Shown here: positions 41,152-50,035 of the stretch, in pieces
Layout of the letters: every line of letters starts with the position of its first letter
Numbering within the stretch: the stretch's first letter is position 1
Origin: Arthrobacter sp. Y81
GTDB taxonomy: Bacteria > Actinomycetota > Actinomycetes > Actinomycetales > Micrococcaceae
Assembly: GCF_002929335.1 (NCBI RefSeq)
Contig: NZ_PJIL01000023.1
Location: 1-58,606, forward strand
Reading direction: 5' to 3'
Length of the DNA: 58,606 nucleotides
Notes under the pieces: model-generated
Databases searched by the model: none
What the model saw: only the letters and a program-made list of their open reading frames with translations
What the model was told of the DNA's origin: nothing
Translations under genes and position numbers: made by a program

Positions 41152-42333
41152 GTGTCGTTCTTTCAGCTTTCGCTGATCGCCGCGGTCGCGCTACTCGGGC
41201 CGCTGCTGGCACTTTCCCGGAAATGGCACCTTCCCGTGGTTCTCGGGCAGTTGCTGGCTGGTATCGCCGTCGGGCGCACGGGTTTGGGTCTGGTGGACTC
41301 CTCGGATCCCGCGTTCACTTTTGTGGCGGACGTCGGGTTCGCCCTCATCATGTTCGTCGCCGGAACGCATGTCCCAGTGAGGGACGAAGCCATCCGCCCG
41401 GCACTGGGCGCGGGCGTGCTGCGTGCCGGCATCGCCGGAGTGCTGGCGGCCGCCGTCGGAATTGGCATTGCCTTTGCCTTCGGCACCGGCCATGCTCCCC
41501 TTTACATCGTTCTGCTCGCTTCCTCTTCGGCTGCCTTGGTCCTGCCGATCGTCGATTCGCTGCGGCTGAGGGGGCCAAAGGTCCTGACGACGACGGCGCA
41601 AGTGGCGGTGGCGGACATCGCCTGCATTGTGGCGCTTCCGCTTGCCGTCGACCCACCCAATGCGCCGAGGGCTGCCGTAGGGGCAGCCGTCGTCGCGGCG
41701 TGCGCCGCGGTTTTGTTTTTTGTGCTTCGCTGGCTGGAGCGCAGCGGCACGCGCGGACGGATGCATGACGTGTCCGAGGATCGGAAGTTCGCCCTGGAGC
41801 TGAGGATCCAACTTGCCTTGCTGTTCGCGCTCTCCGGTCTTGCTGTGGCGGGCCACGTGTCCATCATGCTGGCTGGGTTCTCCTTCGGTCTGGTGGTGGC
41901 AGCGGTGGGCGAACCGCGGCGATTGGCTCATCAACTCTTCGCCGTCAGCGATGGCTTTCTAGGGCCAGTGTTCTTCGTCTGGCTGGGCGCATCGCTGGAT
42001 CTGCGCGCCGTTGCGGGAAGCCCCAAAATGGTTCTCCTCGGGATTTGCCTTGGTGTGGGAACGTTGCTGGTCCATGGAAGCCTGAGGCTACTGGGCCAGC
42101 CTCTGCCGCTCGCGGTGCTTGCAGCGTCCCAGTTAGGAGTGCCCGTTGCCGCCGCCACTATCGGCTCACAATTGCATCTCCTGGAACCGGGAGAGGCCGC
42201 GGCCATGATCTTCGGCGCCCTGATCACTATCGGGGCGAGCACCGCCGCGGGCTCACGGGCCGCCCGCTCGTTTACACAGCCCGCCCCGGCGCCGGCGGGC
42301 AACCCATCCGGGGACGGCCCGACCTTGGCTTAG
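41152..42333 (+). CDS. Cation:proton antiporter (CPA2/Na+-H+ exchanger family)
   Basis: 393 residues from a GTG with GAAGGAGGA upstream. The N-terminal helix, LPVVLGQLLAGIAVGRTGLGLVD and FADVGFALIMFVAG-type segments, and the SSSAALVLPIVDSLRLRGPKVLTTTAQVAVADIACIVALPL stretch match the exchanger domain; Asp in VADIA is a candidate ion ligand. It would swap protons for Na+ or K+ across the cytoplasmic membrane. The upstream ParB-like gene ends 40 bp before it. Confidence 0.92.
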   Translation: MSFFQLSLIAAVALLGPLLALSRKWHLPVVLGQLLAGIAVGRTGLGLVDSSDPAFTFVADVGFALIMFVAGTHVPVRDEAIRPALGAGVLRAGIAGVLAAAVGIGIAFAFGTGHAPLYIVLLASSSAALVLPIVDSLRLRGPKVLTTTAQVAVADIACIVALPLAVDPPNAPRAAVGAAVVAACAAVLFFVLRWLERSGTRGRMHDVSEDRKFALELRIQLALLFALSGLAVAGHVSIMLAGFSFGLVVAAVGEPRRLAHQLFAVSDGFLGPVFFVWLGASLDLRAVAGSPKMVLLGICLGVGTLLVHGSLRLLGQPLPLAVLAASQLGVPVAAATIGSQLHLLEPGEAAAMIFGALITIGASTAAGSRAARSFTQPAPAPAGNPSGDGPTLA

Positions 42334-42560
42334 TAGTTCGCCTAAGCGGCAGCGCAACTTCCGCCAGTCTCTGAGCTGCATGCTGTGGCCGGTCCCGTGA
42401 AGCCATCGTCCGGGGACCCTTATCAGAATCTCAGAAATTCCCCGGCCTGGAAGTTGTAGGAAAGGAATTCTGGGGTGTGCGGAACAAATTTGGTCCGGCC
42501 ATGCCCAGGAAGCAGCCTCGCCGGCATGAAAATGCAGCGCACCGGATACGCCACGGAAAG

Positions 42561-43328
42561 TCACCGGCGCCGCGGAGCCTGACTAGGCCTGTTGTTCTTG
42601 ATTGTTCTGGCAATATCCAAGGCTTGAGTCACGAGCATGGCGGTGTCGCTGCTGGCCATGACGAAGTCGAATCCCTGGTCCAGTGCGGCGCGGGCGCCGG
42701 CAGCGGTTCCGGATGCGAAGCCGCATGGTTTTCCGGCTTGGTGGGCGGCGTCCAAAGCGTGGAGGTAGAGTCGGATGACTTCGGGGTCGGTGGGTGTTGT
42801 TCCCATGTCCATGCTGAGGTCGGCGACGCCGATGAACAGGGCGTCGACGCCGTCGGTTGCCGCGATCTTCTCGACGTTGTCGATGGCGAGTTTGCTTTCG
42901 AGTTGGGGGATACAGAGTGCGGTCTCGTTGCCCGATGCGAGGTATTCCGTTGTGGGGAGGGTGCCCCATCGTCCGGCGCGGCTGGTGCTTCCTGCTCCTC
43001 TGATGCCCCTGGGTGGGAAGCGGACGGACCGGGCGGCCAGTTCGGCCTGCTCGGGGGTGTCGATGTGCGGGATTAGAACGCCGGCCGCCCCCGCGTCAAG
43101 GATCCGTTGGATGGTCGAGGGCTTGAGCTCTTGGACGCGTACCAGGGCGAGCAGGCCTTCGGATGTTGCTGTGTTGATGAGCTGGTAGGCGGTGCGGATA
43201 TCGATCGGGGCGTGTTCCTGGTCGATGACCACGAAGTCGTAGTCGGCGTGGGCGAGGATCTGCACCGTTTCGATGGTTGGTAGTTTGACCCAGGTGCCGA
43301 CCGACCCGGGTGTGTTGAGGATGGACAT
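42561..43328 (-). CDS. HpcH/HpaI-family aldolase
   Basis: 255 residues. Class II pyruvate aldolase residues are visible: His39 (DQEHAP), Arg64 (ALVRVQ), Glu144 (PQLESK) and Asp170 (VADLSMD), the last two binding the divalent metal. It cleaves a 4-hydroxy-2-oxo acid or a related compound into pyruvate or oxaloacetate and an aldehyde. It lies 37 bp behind the bicupin gene; both are divergent from an IclR regulator, a transporter and a DUF6282 gene. The substrate of this cluster is unknown. Confidence 0.92.
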   Translation of the reverse strand: MSILNTPGSVGTWVKLPTIETVQILAHADYDFVVIDQEHAPIDIRTAYQLINTATSEGLLALVRVQELKPSTIQRILDAGAAGVLIPHIDTPEQAELAARSVRFPPRGIRGAGSTSRAGRWGTLPTTEYLASGNETALCIPQLESKLAIDNVEKIAATDGVDALFIGVADLSMDMGTTPTDPEVIRLYLHALDAAHQAGKPCGFASGTAAGARAALDQGFDFVMASSDTAMLVTQALDIARTIKNNRPSQAPRRR

Positions 43329-43365
43329 AGGGGCCCTTCTTCGAACGTAGTGAGCGGCGGGGATT

Positions 43366-44277
43366 CTACTTGCGTGGGTATTCGTTGGCGTTGAGTACCC
43401 AGCCGGGCTGGTCGGAGAAGTCTTCCCGGGGCGGGCTGAAGATGTCGATGAGGATGTTCGTTCCGGCGCCGGTGGCCCGGGTGGTATGGACCGTCGGCGG
43501 CGGGATGATGGCGAGTGAGGGGCTGCCGACGGGGGTGTGTTCGTCCTCGCGCCACTGGTTCATGTCCGGGGTCCAGGGTGTGCGGATGTGGTGGGTGAAT
43601 TTCCCGCGGACAGCGAGTGAGCCTTGTTCGAAGTCGTCGTGGTGGTGCGGGGAGAGCTTCGAGATGTCGCGCGGTCCGTCGGTGGGGTACATGTAGTTGA
43701 TCATGAGGGTGCGGGTGCGGAAGATCCGCCCGAACCGTCCTGGCTCGGGTGCGATGTCATCGAGCGGGTAGATGCGCAGTTTGTCGCCGTCGGTAGGGGC
43801 AGGCCATGCCTCCAGGGGCGCCACGCGGGGATGGTCCTGAAGGTAGTCGGCGGCGTTGGCTGCGTGTGCGGCGAGGTCGCGGGTGTTGATGTCGAAGACC
43901 CGGACGACGTCGGTGGGCTGGTCGGCCCTGATGACGGACTCGCCAGCGGGAACCACGACGAGGTTTTGGCCTTTGACCGTAGCCGGGGCGCCCGCTGCGT
44001 CGATGGTGACCATCGCATCGTCCTGGTGCAGGATCACGACGTATTCGTTCTGGCCTGCCGGCCGGTGCAACTCGTCCCCGGCCGACAGGCGGGAGTAGGC
44101 CACGATGAAGTTCTGGCCGCGAACGATCCAAGTGGGGCTGCCCAGGGGACTGACCTGGCTTGGTTCGCCGTCGAACTCTGCGTAGTGGGCGGCCGCAATG
44201 GCGGCGTCCGGCGCCAGGGAGTTCGTTGTTGCCGGGGGGCGTCCCAAACCGGCGCGTGGATCTGACTTATCAAACAT
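43366..44277 (-). CDS. Bicupin-type protein
   Basis: 303 residues. Two cupin barrels: the first around GDELHRPAGQNEYVVILHQDDA (residues about 68-90), the second with HHHDDFEQGSLAV...H and PPPTVHTTRA. The second keeps His/His/Glu-type metal ligands. Such proteins act as dioxygenases, isomerases or sugar-acid binding enzymes. It is the first gene of a two-gene minus-strand unit with the aldolase; the 203-bp divergent gap carries a likely IclR operator at 44327. Confidence 0.8.
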   Translation of the reverse strand: MFDKSDPRAGLGRPPATTNSLAPDAAIAAAHYAEFDGEPSQVSPLGSPTWIVRGQNFIVAYSRLSAGDELHRPAGQNEYVVILHQDDAMVTIDAAGAPATVKGQNLVVVPAGESVIRADQPTDVVRVFDINTRDLAAHAANAADYLQDHPRVAPLEAWPAPTDGDKLRIYPLDDIAPEPGRFGRIFRTRTLMINYMYPTDGPRDISKLSPHHHDDFEQGSLAVRGKFTHHIRTPWTPDMNQWREDEHTPVGSPSLAIIPPPTVHTTRATGAGTNILIDIFSPPREDFSDQPGWVLNANEYPRK

Positions 44278-44326
44278 GGTGGATCTCTCCCTTGTTCAGT
44301 TCGGGTTGACTGTTTCGCCATCACAT

Positions 44327-44345
44327 TGCGAACTTGATGTTCGCA
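44327..44345. promoter_or_regulatory. Inverted repeat TGCGAAC-N5-GTTCGCA, likely IclR operator
   Basis: Perfect 7-bp arms around TTGAT, 50 bp upstream of the bicupin start and 135 bp from the IclR start. The GTTCG-type half-site resembles the operators of PcaR/PobR-like IclR regulators. The adjacent IclR protein is the natural candidate binder. Confidence 0.6.
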
Positions 44346-44479
44346 TCGGGCCGAGGGCCGACGGCTTGCTACCTGCGAAGGTGCTTGTACTTGTGGTGCA
44401 GTTCACTTAGAGTATCAACTAATGGGCCCGCATGGCGAACCTTAAATTATCAATACGAACAAAATGAACAGAGCATCCC

Positions 44480-45286
44480 ATGTCTGAAGAAACCACCTCC
44501 GGCTCCGCGTCGGATATCCAAGCCGTCACGCGGGCCGCGCAGATCCTGCAGCTGTTTGGTCCGAATCGGCCCCAGCTGACGGCTGCCGAGGCTGCCGAGC
44601 TCCTGGGGATGAACCGGTCCACGGTCTACCGTTACTGCAACTCTCTTGTTGCGGCCGGTCTGCTGGAGCGCGGGCATGCCATCGGCTCCTTCGCTCCGGG
44701 CGGCCTGCTCCTCCAGCTTGGCACCTTCGCACTGAGCCAGCGCAAGGTCCTTGACCTAGCTCCGGCCCTGATGCGCGACCTCAGTTCAGGCGCACATATG
44801 ACGGCCGTCCTGAGCCTGTGGGGTTCCGCCGGACCGGTGGTCTCTCGGGTGGAAGAAGACACCAGCCGCAACGTGGTGGTCTCCGTCCGGGTGGGTTCCC
44901 AGCTGCCGTTGAGCTCGGCCCAGGCCAAGGTGTTCCTCGCATTCACCTCGGACCAGCTCCGGACCGAACGGATGCTCTCGGCCCTGCCGCCGGAACAGCA
45001 GGAGGCTCTTCGGGCAGAAATCGAACGGACCCGGGAAACGGGCGTGGCCACCAGCCCTGACCTGGGCGGCGTCAACGCAGTCTCGGCGCCGACCTTCGAT
45101 GAGCATGGCATCTGCGCCTCGCTCGCCCTTGTCGCCACCAACCACGTCCTTGGCCTGGAACGCGATTCGCAGGCGGCGTGGGACGTGGCCACAGTGGCCG
45201 CGGAACTGTCGGCCGCGCTGGGCGGCGGAACCAGGCGCAACACCACCACGGCACGCTCGGCCGCTGTTGAAGCACGCCGCAACTAA
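44480..45286 (+). CDS. IclR-family regulator
   Basis: 268 residues. Winged helix at about 12-75 (AVTRAAQILQLFGPNRPQLTAAEAAELLGMNRSTVYRYCNSLVAAGLL), then the IclR ligand domain ending near 250. It is transcribed away from the bicupin and aldolase genes and just ahead of the transporter (44 bp gap), so it probably controls both sides. No good ribosome site is seen before the ATG; translation may be weak. Confidence 0.92.
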   Translation: MSEETTSGSASDIQAVTRAAQILQLFGPNRPQLTAAEAAELLGMNRSTVYRYCNSLVAAGLLERGHAIGSFAPGGLLLQLGTFALSQRKVLDLAPALMRDLSSGAHMTAVLSLWGSAGPVVSRVEEDTSRNVVVSVRVGSQLPLSSAQAKVFLAFTSDQLRTERMLSALPPEQQEALRAEIERTRETGVATSPDLGGVNAVSAPTFDEHGICASLALVATNHVLGLERDSQAAWDVATVAAELSAALGGGTRRNTTTARSAAVEARRN

Positions 45287-45330
45287 ACCAAACGCTCATG
45301 CATCCCCAAAAACCCCAACGGAGGACGACG

Positions 45331-46716
45331 ATGTCCACACACGAAACCCTTGAAACCCCTGCCCCGCAAGCCCTGCCAAACGCATCGGACACTGGCGCCG
45401 GCAAACCCAATCCCGGACGGTCCGCGCTCAAAGGCGGGATCTTTGGCTACTACGCGGACCAGTTCGACATCTACCTGCCCATCATCACCCTGGCCCCGGC
45501 CATGATCTACTTCCAACCCCCGGAAATGGACAAGGGAACCGCGGCCACGATCGCTGCCCTCGTCTTTGCCTCCACCCTGATCGCCCGTCCGCTGGGTTCG
45601 GCCATCTTCGGCCACTTCGCGGATAAATTCGGACGGCACAAGCTCACTCTCGTAGCGCTGGCCGGCTTCGGACTGGCCACCCTGGGCATCGCGTTCCTTC
45701 CCGGCTACCAAAGCGTCGGCATCTGGTCGGTCGTGCTCCTTGTCCTCCTGCGCTTCATCGGTGGAGTTTTCCTCGGCGGTGAATACAGCACCGCCGTCCC
45801 GCTGGCCATGGAATGGACACCCAAGAAACGCCGCGGTCTCGCCAGCGGCCTGATCACGGCCACCAACCCCCTCGCCAACGCCACTATTGCCGTGCTGACC
45901 TTCGTACTGCTCATGGTGCTCCCTGCAGGAAGCGTCGACTCGCCCTACGTCCAGTGGGGCTGGCGCATCCCCTTCATCATCGGCGGACTCCTCGCGGCCG
46001 CTGTCTTCGTCTACTACGTCCGCCACGTCGAAGAGGCCCCGGACTTTGAAGCATCGGCAGCGAAAGAATCGCCTGTTCGGGCCCTCTTCCTGGGCCGACA
46101 CCGCCGCAGCCTCATGCAGGTCTTCATCCTCATGACCGGCCTGTGGTTCCTCACAAACGTCGCGGCCGCCATCCTCCCCGCAACACTGAAGAACGCCGTC
46201 GGCGTGCCGGACAAAACCGTCAGCGTCATCATGCTGATCGCGTCCGTGATCACCATCGGCGGCTTCCTGGGCGCCGCGGCGCTCTCCCAGAAACTCGGCC
46301 GCCGGCGATTTTACATCGGTTTCGGCCTCACAGCCCTTTCCGTCGCCTCCGCCGCGTTCATCGTCCTGCTGAACACCCCGGCCGAGAACCTCGTGGCCGT
46401 AACCATCCTCGCCGTCGTGATCGACGTCTTCACCATCTCGGCCTTCGGCCCGATCGCGGCCTACCTCACCGAGCGGTTCCCCGCGGCAATCCGGGCAAGC
46501 GGCTACGGCATCGGCTACAGCTTCGCCCTGATCATCCCGGCCTTCTACACCTTCTACCTCAGCGGGCTGACCGCTTTCATGCCTATCGCATACACACCGG
46601 TAGTCCTCATCGTCATCGGCGGCCTGCTGCTCGCGGCCGGCGCCTACCTCGGCCCCGAAACCCGCGACGTCGACATGGGCTCACCAGCTGACGAAGCGGC
46701 CAGCTCCCCGGTCTAG
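45331..46716 (+). CDS. MFS transporter
   Basis: 461 residues from ATG 45331 with GGAGG upstream; an in-frame GTG/ATG further up lacks a site. GYYADQFDIYLPIITLAPAMIYF, FGHFADKFGRHKLT and RFIGGVFLGGEYSTAVPLAMEW are MFS/MHS-like marks. It likely imports the carboxylate broken down by the bicupin, aldolase and DUF6282 proteins around it. Confidence 0.93.
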   Translation: MSTHETLETPAPQALPNASDTGAGKPNPGRSALKGGIFGYYADQFDIYLPIITLAPAMIYFQPPEMDKGTAATIAALVFASTLIARPLGSAIFGHFADKFGRHKLTLVALAGFGLATLGIAFLPGYQSVGIWSVVLLVLLRFIGGVFLGGEYSTAVPLAMEWTPKKRRGLASGLITATNPLANATIAVLTFVLLMVLPAGSVDSPYVQWGWRIPFIIGGLLAAAVFVYYVRHVEEAPDFEASAAKESPVRALFLGRHRRSLMQVFILMTGLWFLTNVAAAILPATLKNAVGVPDKTVSVIMLIASVITIGGFLGAAALSQKLGRRRFYIGFGLTALSVASAAFIVLLNTPAENLVAVTILAVVIDVFTISAFGPIAAYLTERFPAAIRASGYGIGYSFALIIPAFYTFYLSGLTAFMPIAYTPVVLIVIGGLLLAAGAYLGPETRDVDMGSPADEAASSPV

Positions 46717-46752
46717 ACGCCAAACCTCCACCCGCATCCAAGGAGAGAATCC

Positions 46753-47676
46753 ATGACCACCCTTGCAACTGACGAACACGTCTTCACCGACGAAAGAATC
46801 CCCGAACTCCTCGTCGGCGCCGTCGACCTCCACGTGCACCCCGCGCCCTCGCCCTTCCCCCGCAACATCGGCATCCGCGGTGTAGCCGACCAGGCCCACG
46901 CAGCGGGATTCAGGGCCATCCTGGTCAAGTCCCACCACCACAGCATGGTCACCGACATTGCCGCCGTCGACGACGCAATCGGCGGCCTGCCCATCCCCGT
47001 TTACAGCGGCGTGGCACTGAACAACTACGTCGGCGGCATCAACCCCTACGCAGTCGAACTCAGCCTCCAAATGGGCGGTCGCATGGTCTGGATGCCCACC
47101 GTGTCCTCTGAACAGCACATCTGCGTCCACGAACGCGAAGAACACCTGAAATTCCCCTCCACCAGCATCACCCTGCGTAAAACCACACCCATCGCCGTTC
47201 TCGACGACGCTGGAACCCTGCTCCCGGAAACGCTCGAAGTCCTCCAGCTGGTTAAGGACGCGGACGCAATCCTCTCCACGGGTCACATGTCCCCGTTCGA
47301 AATCACGGCCGTGCTCCGCGCGGCAAACAAGATGGGCCTGCGTCGGATGGTGGTGAACCACCCGAACTTCGTAATTGAGGCCAACCCCGCCCAGGCCAGG
47401 GAATGGGTCGAGCTCGGCGCCGTTGTAGAGCACGGACTGGTTCAGTACGACGACAGAACAACGTTCTTCCAGTGGAACGTGGATACCATGCTCAGCTTCA
47501 TCAACGCCGTGGGAATCGACAACACCATCATCGGTTCAGACCTCGGCCAGAAAAACAACCCGTTCCCCATCAACGCCTACGAGCGCGTCCTGGGCCAACT
47601 CCTCGACGCCGGCGTGAGCCGGGAAGACGTCCGAAAACTCGTTGCCGTGAACACCGGACGCGTTCTGGACGGATAA
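46753..47676 (+). CDS. DUF6282 family protein (amidohydrolase-like)
   Basis: 307 residues. The start carries a metal-type HxH motif (His27-x-His29, VDLHVHPAPSPFPR), followed by KSHHHSM (residues about 59-64) and STGHMSPFE, with a late GSDLGQKNNPF that puts an Asp in the amidohydrolase/PHP-like position. Such proteins are predicted TIM-barrel hydrolases. It follows the transporter by 36 bp with GGAGAG upstream. The substrate is unknown; with an aldolase and a bicupin it suggests a cyclic or lactone-like compound. Confidence 0.85.
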   Translation: MTTLATDEHVFTDERIPELLVGAVDLHVHPAPSPFPRNIGIRGVADQAHAAGFRAILVKSHHHSMVTDIAAVDDAIGGLPIPVYSGVALNNYVGGINPYAVELSLQMGGRMVWMPTVSSEQHICVHEREEHLKFPSTSITLRKTTPIAVLDDAGTLLPETLEVLQLVKDADAILSTGHMSPFEITAVLRAANKMGLRRMVVNHPNFVIEANPAQAREWVELGAVVEHGLVQYDDRTTFFQWNVDTMLSFINAVGIDNTIIGSDLGQKNNPFPINAYERVLGQLLDAGVSREDVRKLVAVNTGRVLDG

Positions 47677-47705
47677 ATCGGGCCCAGAAAATGCACGTCA
47701 GGGGA

Positions 47706-47734
47706 GGAGGGCTGCTGATATCCGGCCGCCCTCC
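47706..47734 (+). terminator. Weak hairpin downstream of the DUF6282 gene
   Basis: Arms GGAGGGC (47706-47712) and GCCCTCC (47728-47734) with a 15-base loop, 30 bp after the stop. There is no T-run, so this is only a possible terminator separating this cluster from the next regulator. Confidence 0.4.
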
Positions 47735-47804
47735 CGCGAACTAGACTCTGATCGGACGGCCCGGCGACCGTCTGCAATGGGCGCATACCGGACAAGGAGT
47801 CGCG

Positions 47805-48599
47805 ATGGCGGGCGGGAGCCGCGAACCAGGCCGGACGGTGACGTCCAAGGTGCTGGCCATTCTGGAGGCCTTTGAACAGTCCCGGGGCGCCCTCAGCCTG
47901 ACCGACATTGCCGAAAAATCGGGGCTGCCGCTGAGCACCGCCCACCGGCTGGTCACCGAGCTCACCGACTGGGGACTCCTGTCCCGCGAACCCAACGGCC
48001 GCTACCAGCTGGGCATCCGGCTCTGGGAGCTCGCCCAGAACACCGGGCGGCAGCTCCGCGACGCGGCCCGGCCCTTTGTCCAGGACCTGTTTTCGCTCAC
48101 CGGCGAAACCGCGCACCTGGCGGTCAGGGCCGGCCACGAGGTGCTCTACATCGACAGGGTCTACGGCTCCAGGCGGGTGCCCCGCGCCGGTCGGATCGGC
48201 GGCCGGCTTCCCATGCACGCGACCGCCGTCGGAAAGGTCATCCTCGCCTTCGAAGAGGACTGGGTCCGTGACGCCTACCTGAACCGGCAGCTGGAGCGGC
48301 ACACAGCGCACACCCACGTGGACCCCAAGCAGCTGGCCGCAGAGCTGACCCGGATCCGTGAGCAGGGCTACGCCACCACCTTGGAGGAAGTACGGCTGGG
48401 ATCCTGCTCGATTGCCGTCCCGGTGTTCCATACTGGCAGGATCGGAGCGTCGATTGGCCTCGTGCTGCCCACCGACCAGGCTGCCACGATGACCCGGCAC
48501 CTTCCTGTCCTGCGGGGGATCGCCGCCCAGATTGAGCGCGCCACGGCCCGGATTCCGCTGGAAACACTGTTGGGCAGCCACGCCGCGCTTACCGACTGA
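47805..48599 (+). CDS. IclR-family regulator of the cre-like cluster
   Basis: 264 residues with AAGGAG upstream. Winged helix at about 10-75 (TSKVLAILEAFEQSRGALSLTDIAEKSGLPLSTAHRLVTELTDWGLL) and an IclR ligand domain with the HATAVGKVILAF segment. It precedes the P450 gene in the same direction. It is probably the counterpart of CreR, though C. glutamicum CreR identity is not checked here. It may respond to a cresol or a phosphorylated intermediate. Confidence 0.9.
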   Translation: MAGGSREPGRTVTSKVLAILEAFEQSRGALSLTDIAEKSGLPLSTAHRLVTELTDWGLLSREPNGRYQLGIRLWELAQNTGRQLRDAARPFVQDLFSLTGETAHLAVRAGHEVLYIDRVYGSRRVPRAGRIGGRLPMHATAVGKVILAFEEDWVRDAYLNRQLERHTAHTHVDPKQLAAELTRIREQGYATTLEEVRLGSCSIAVPVFHTGRIGASIGLVLPTDQAATMTRHLPVLRGIAAQIERATARIPLETLLGSHAALTD

Positions 48600-48752
48600 G
48601 CCGCGTTTCCCGCCCCGCCGGGCACGCAGACTAACTCGCTTCCGCTCAGTGGAAGAAGTTCGGCCCGAGGCGGGTAATGCGGGCCACACTGGTGAATAAG
48701 AACCCCGGCATGCACTGGCGCTGCCGGCGGGACCGAAAACCAAGGAGCTTAG

Positions 48753-50030
48753 ATGTCACCCTCGACGGAAACGGCCGGCCGCTGTCCCTTTGGACACGGC
48801 GCCGAAGCACCCGCAGGGCACCACGGCTACGAGCCGTTCCAGATGAAGGACCCCTTCCCGGCGTACGCCGAACTCCGGGCCGAGCAGCCCGTGATGTTCG
48901 ACGAGCGGGTCGGCCTCTACGTCGTCTCCCGCTATGACGACATCAAGGCCGTCTTCGAGGACTGGGAGACCTTCTCCAGCGAAAACGCCCAGGCCTCCGT
49001 CCGCGAACGCGGCCCCGCCGCGACGAAAATCATGGAAGACGGCGGCTTCACCGCCTACTCGGGCCTGTCCGCCCGCCGCCCTCCGGAGCACACCCGCATC
49101 CGCGCCGTGGTCCAAAAGGCCTTTACGCCGCGCCGCTACAAGGCGCTGGAGCCCTTCATCCGGCAGAACGTCGTCGAACTGATCGAGAAGATGCTGGCGC
49201 GCCCGGAACACCGCGGCGACATGGTCAAGGACCTCGCCTACGACGTCCCCACTATCACCATCCTCACCCTCATCGGTGCGGACGTCTCCCAGGTGGACAC
49301 CTTCAAGCGTTGGAGCGACTCCCGCGCGGCCATGACCTGGGGCGACCTCAGCGACGAGGAACAAATTCCGCACGCCCACAACCTCGTGGAGTACTGGCAG
49401 GAATGCCTCCGGCTGGTCAAGCTGGCCCACGAGCAAGGCGGCGACAACCTCACTGCGGACCTGGTGAAGTCGCAGCAGGGAGGTGCCGAGATCTCCGACC
49501 ACGAGATCGCCTCCGTCCTCTACAGCCTGCTCTTCGCCGGGCACGAAACCACCACCACGCTGATCTCCAACGCCCTGCGCGAGCTTCTGTCCCGGCCCGA
49601 GCAGTGGCAGCAGCTCGTCGAGGACCCCAAGAAGATCCCCGCCGCCGTTGACGAGGTCCTGCGCTACGCCGGCTCGATCGTCGGCTGGCGCCGCAAGGCC
49701 CTCAAGGACACCGAGGTTGGCGGCGTCGCCATTGAGGAGGGCGCGCAGCTGCTGCTCCTGATGGGCTCCGCCAACCGCGACGAGAACAAATTCAACGCCG
49801 GCGAAGACTTCGACATCACCCGCCCCAACGCTCGCGAGCACCTCTCCTTCGGGTTCGGCATCCACTACTGCCTGGGCAACATGCTCGCCAAACTCCAGGC
49901 CAAAATCGCGCTCGAGGAAGTGGCCCGGCTCGCCCCGGCGCTGCAGCTGGAGAACGCGGAAGCCATCACCTTCCGGGAAAACCTCTCGTTCCGCGTCCCT
50001 GAGTCCGTCCCCGTCAGCTGGAAGGCCTGA
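48753..50030 (+). CDS. creJ: Cytochrome P450, CreJ-like
   Basis: 425 residues. Haem ligand Cys373 in SFGFGIHYCLGN, I-helix AGHETT (262-267), and ExxR at Glu301/Arg304. The AAGGAGC site lies 8 bases before the ATG. In C. glutamicum, the class I P450 CreJ oxidises the methyl group of the phosphate ester of 4-cresol stepwise to the acid. The match is by gene context: PEP-dependent phosphotransferase, ferredoxin, reductase and HD phosphohydrolase follow in order. The phenol-phosphate preference is therefore inferred. Confidence 0.9.
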   Translation: MSPSTETAGRCPFGHGAEAPAGHHGYEPFQMKDPFPAYAELRAEQPVMFDERVGLYVVSRYDDIKAVFEDWETFSSENAQASVRERGPAATKIMEDGGFTAYSGLSARRPPEHTRIRAVVQKAFTPRRYKALEPFIRQNVVELIEKMLARPEHRGDMVKDLAYDVPTITILTLIGADVSQVDTFKRWSDSRAAMTWGDLSDEEQIPHAHNLVEYWQECLRLVKLAHEQGGDNLTADLVKSQQGGAEISDHEIASVLYSLLFAGHETTTTLISNALRELLSRPEQWQQLVEDPKKIPAAVDEVLRYAGSIVGWRRKALKDTEVGGVAIEEGAQLLLLMGSANRDENKFNAGEDFDITRPNAREHLSFGFGIHYCLGNMLAKLQAKIALEEVARLAPALQLENAEAITFRENLSFRVPESVPVSWKA

Positions 50031-50035
50031 GAAAT

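Noticed and set aside
48756..49865. A 369-residue minus-strand frame opposite the P450 gene
   Set aside because: Same cause; the P450 on the plus strand has all family motifs.
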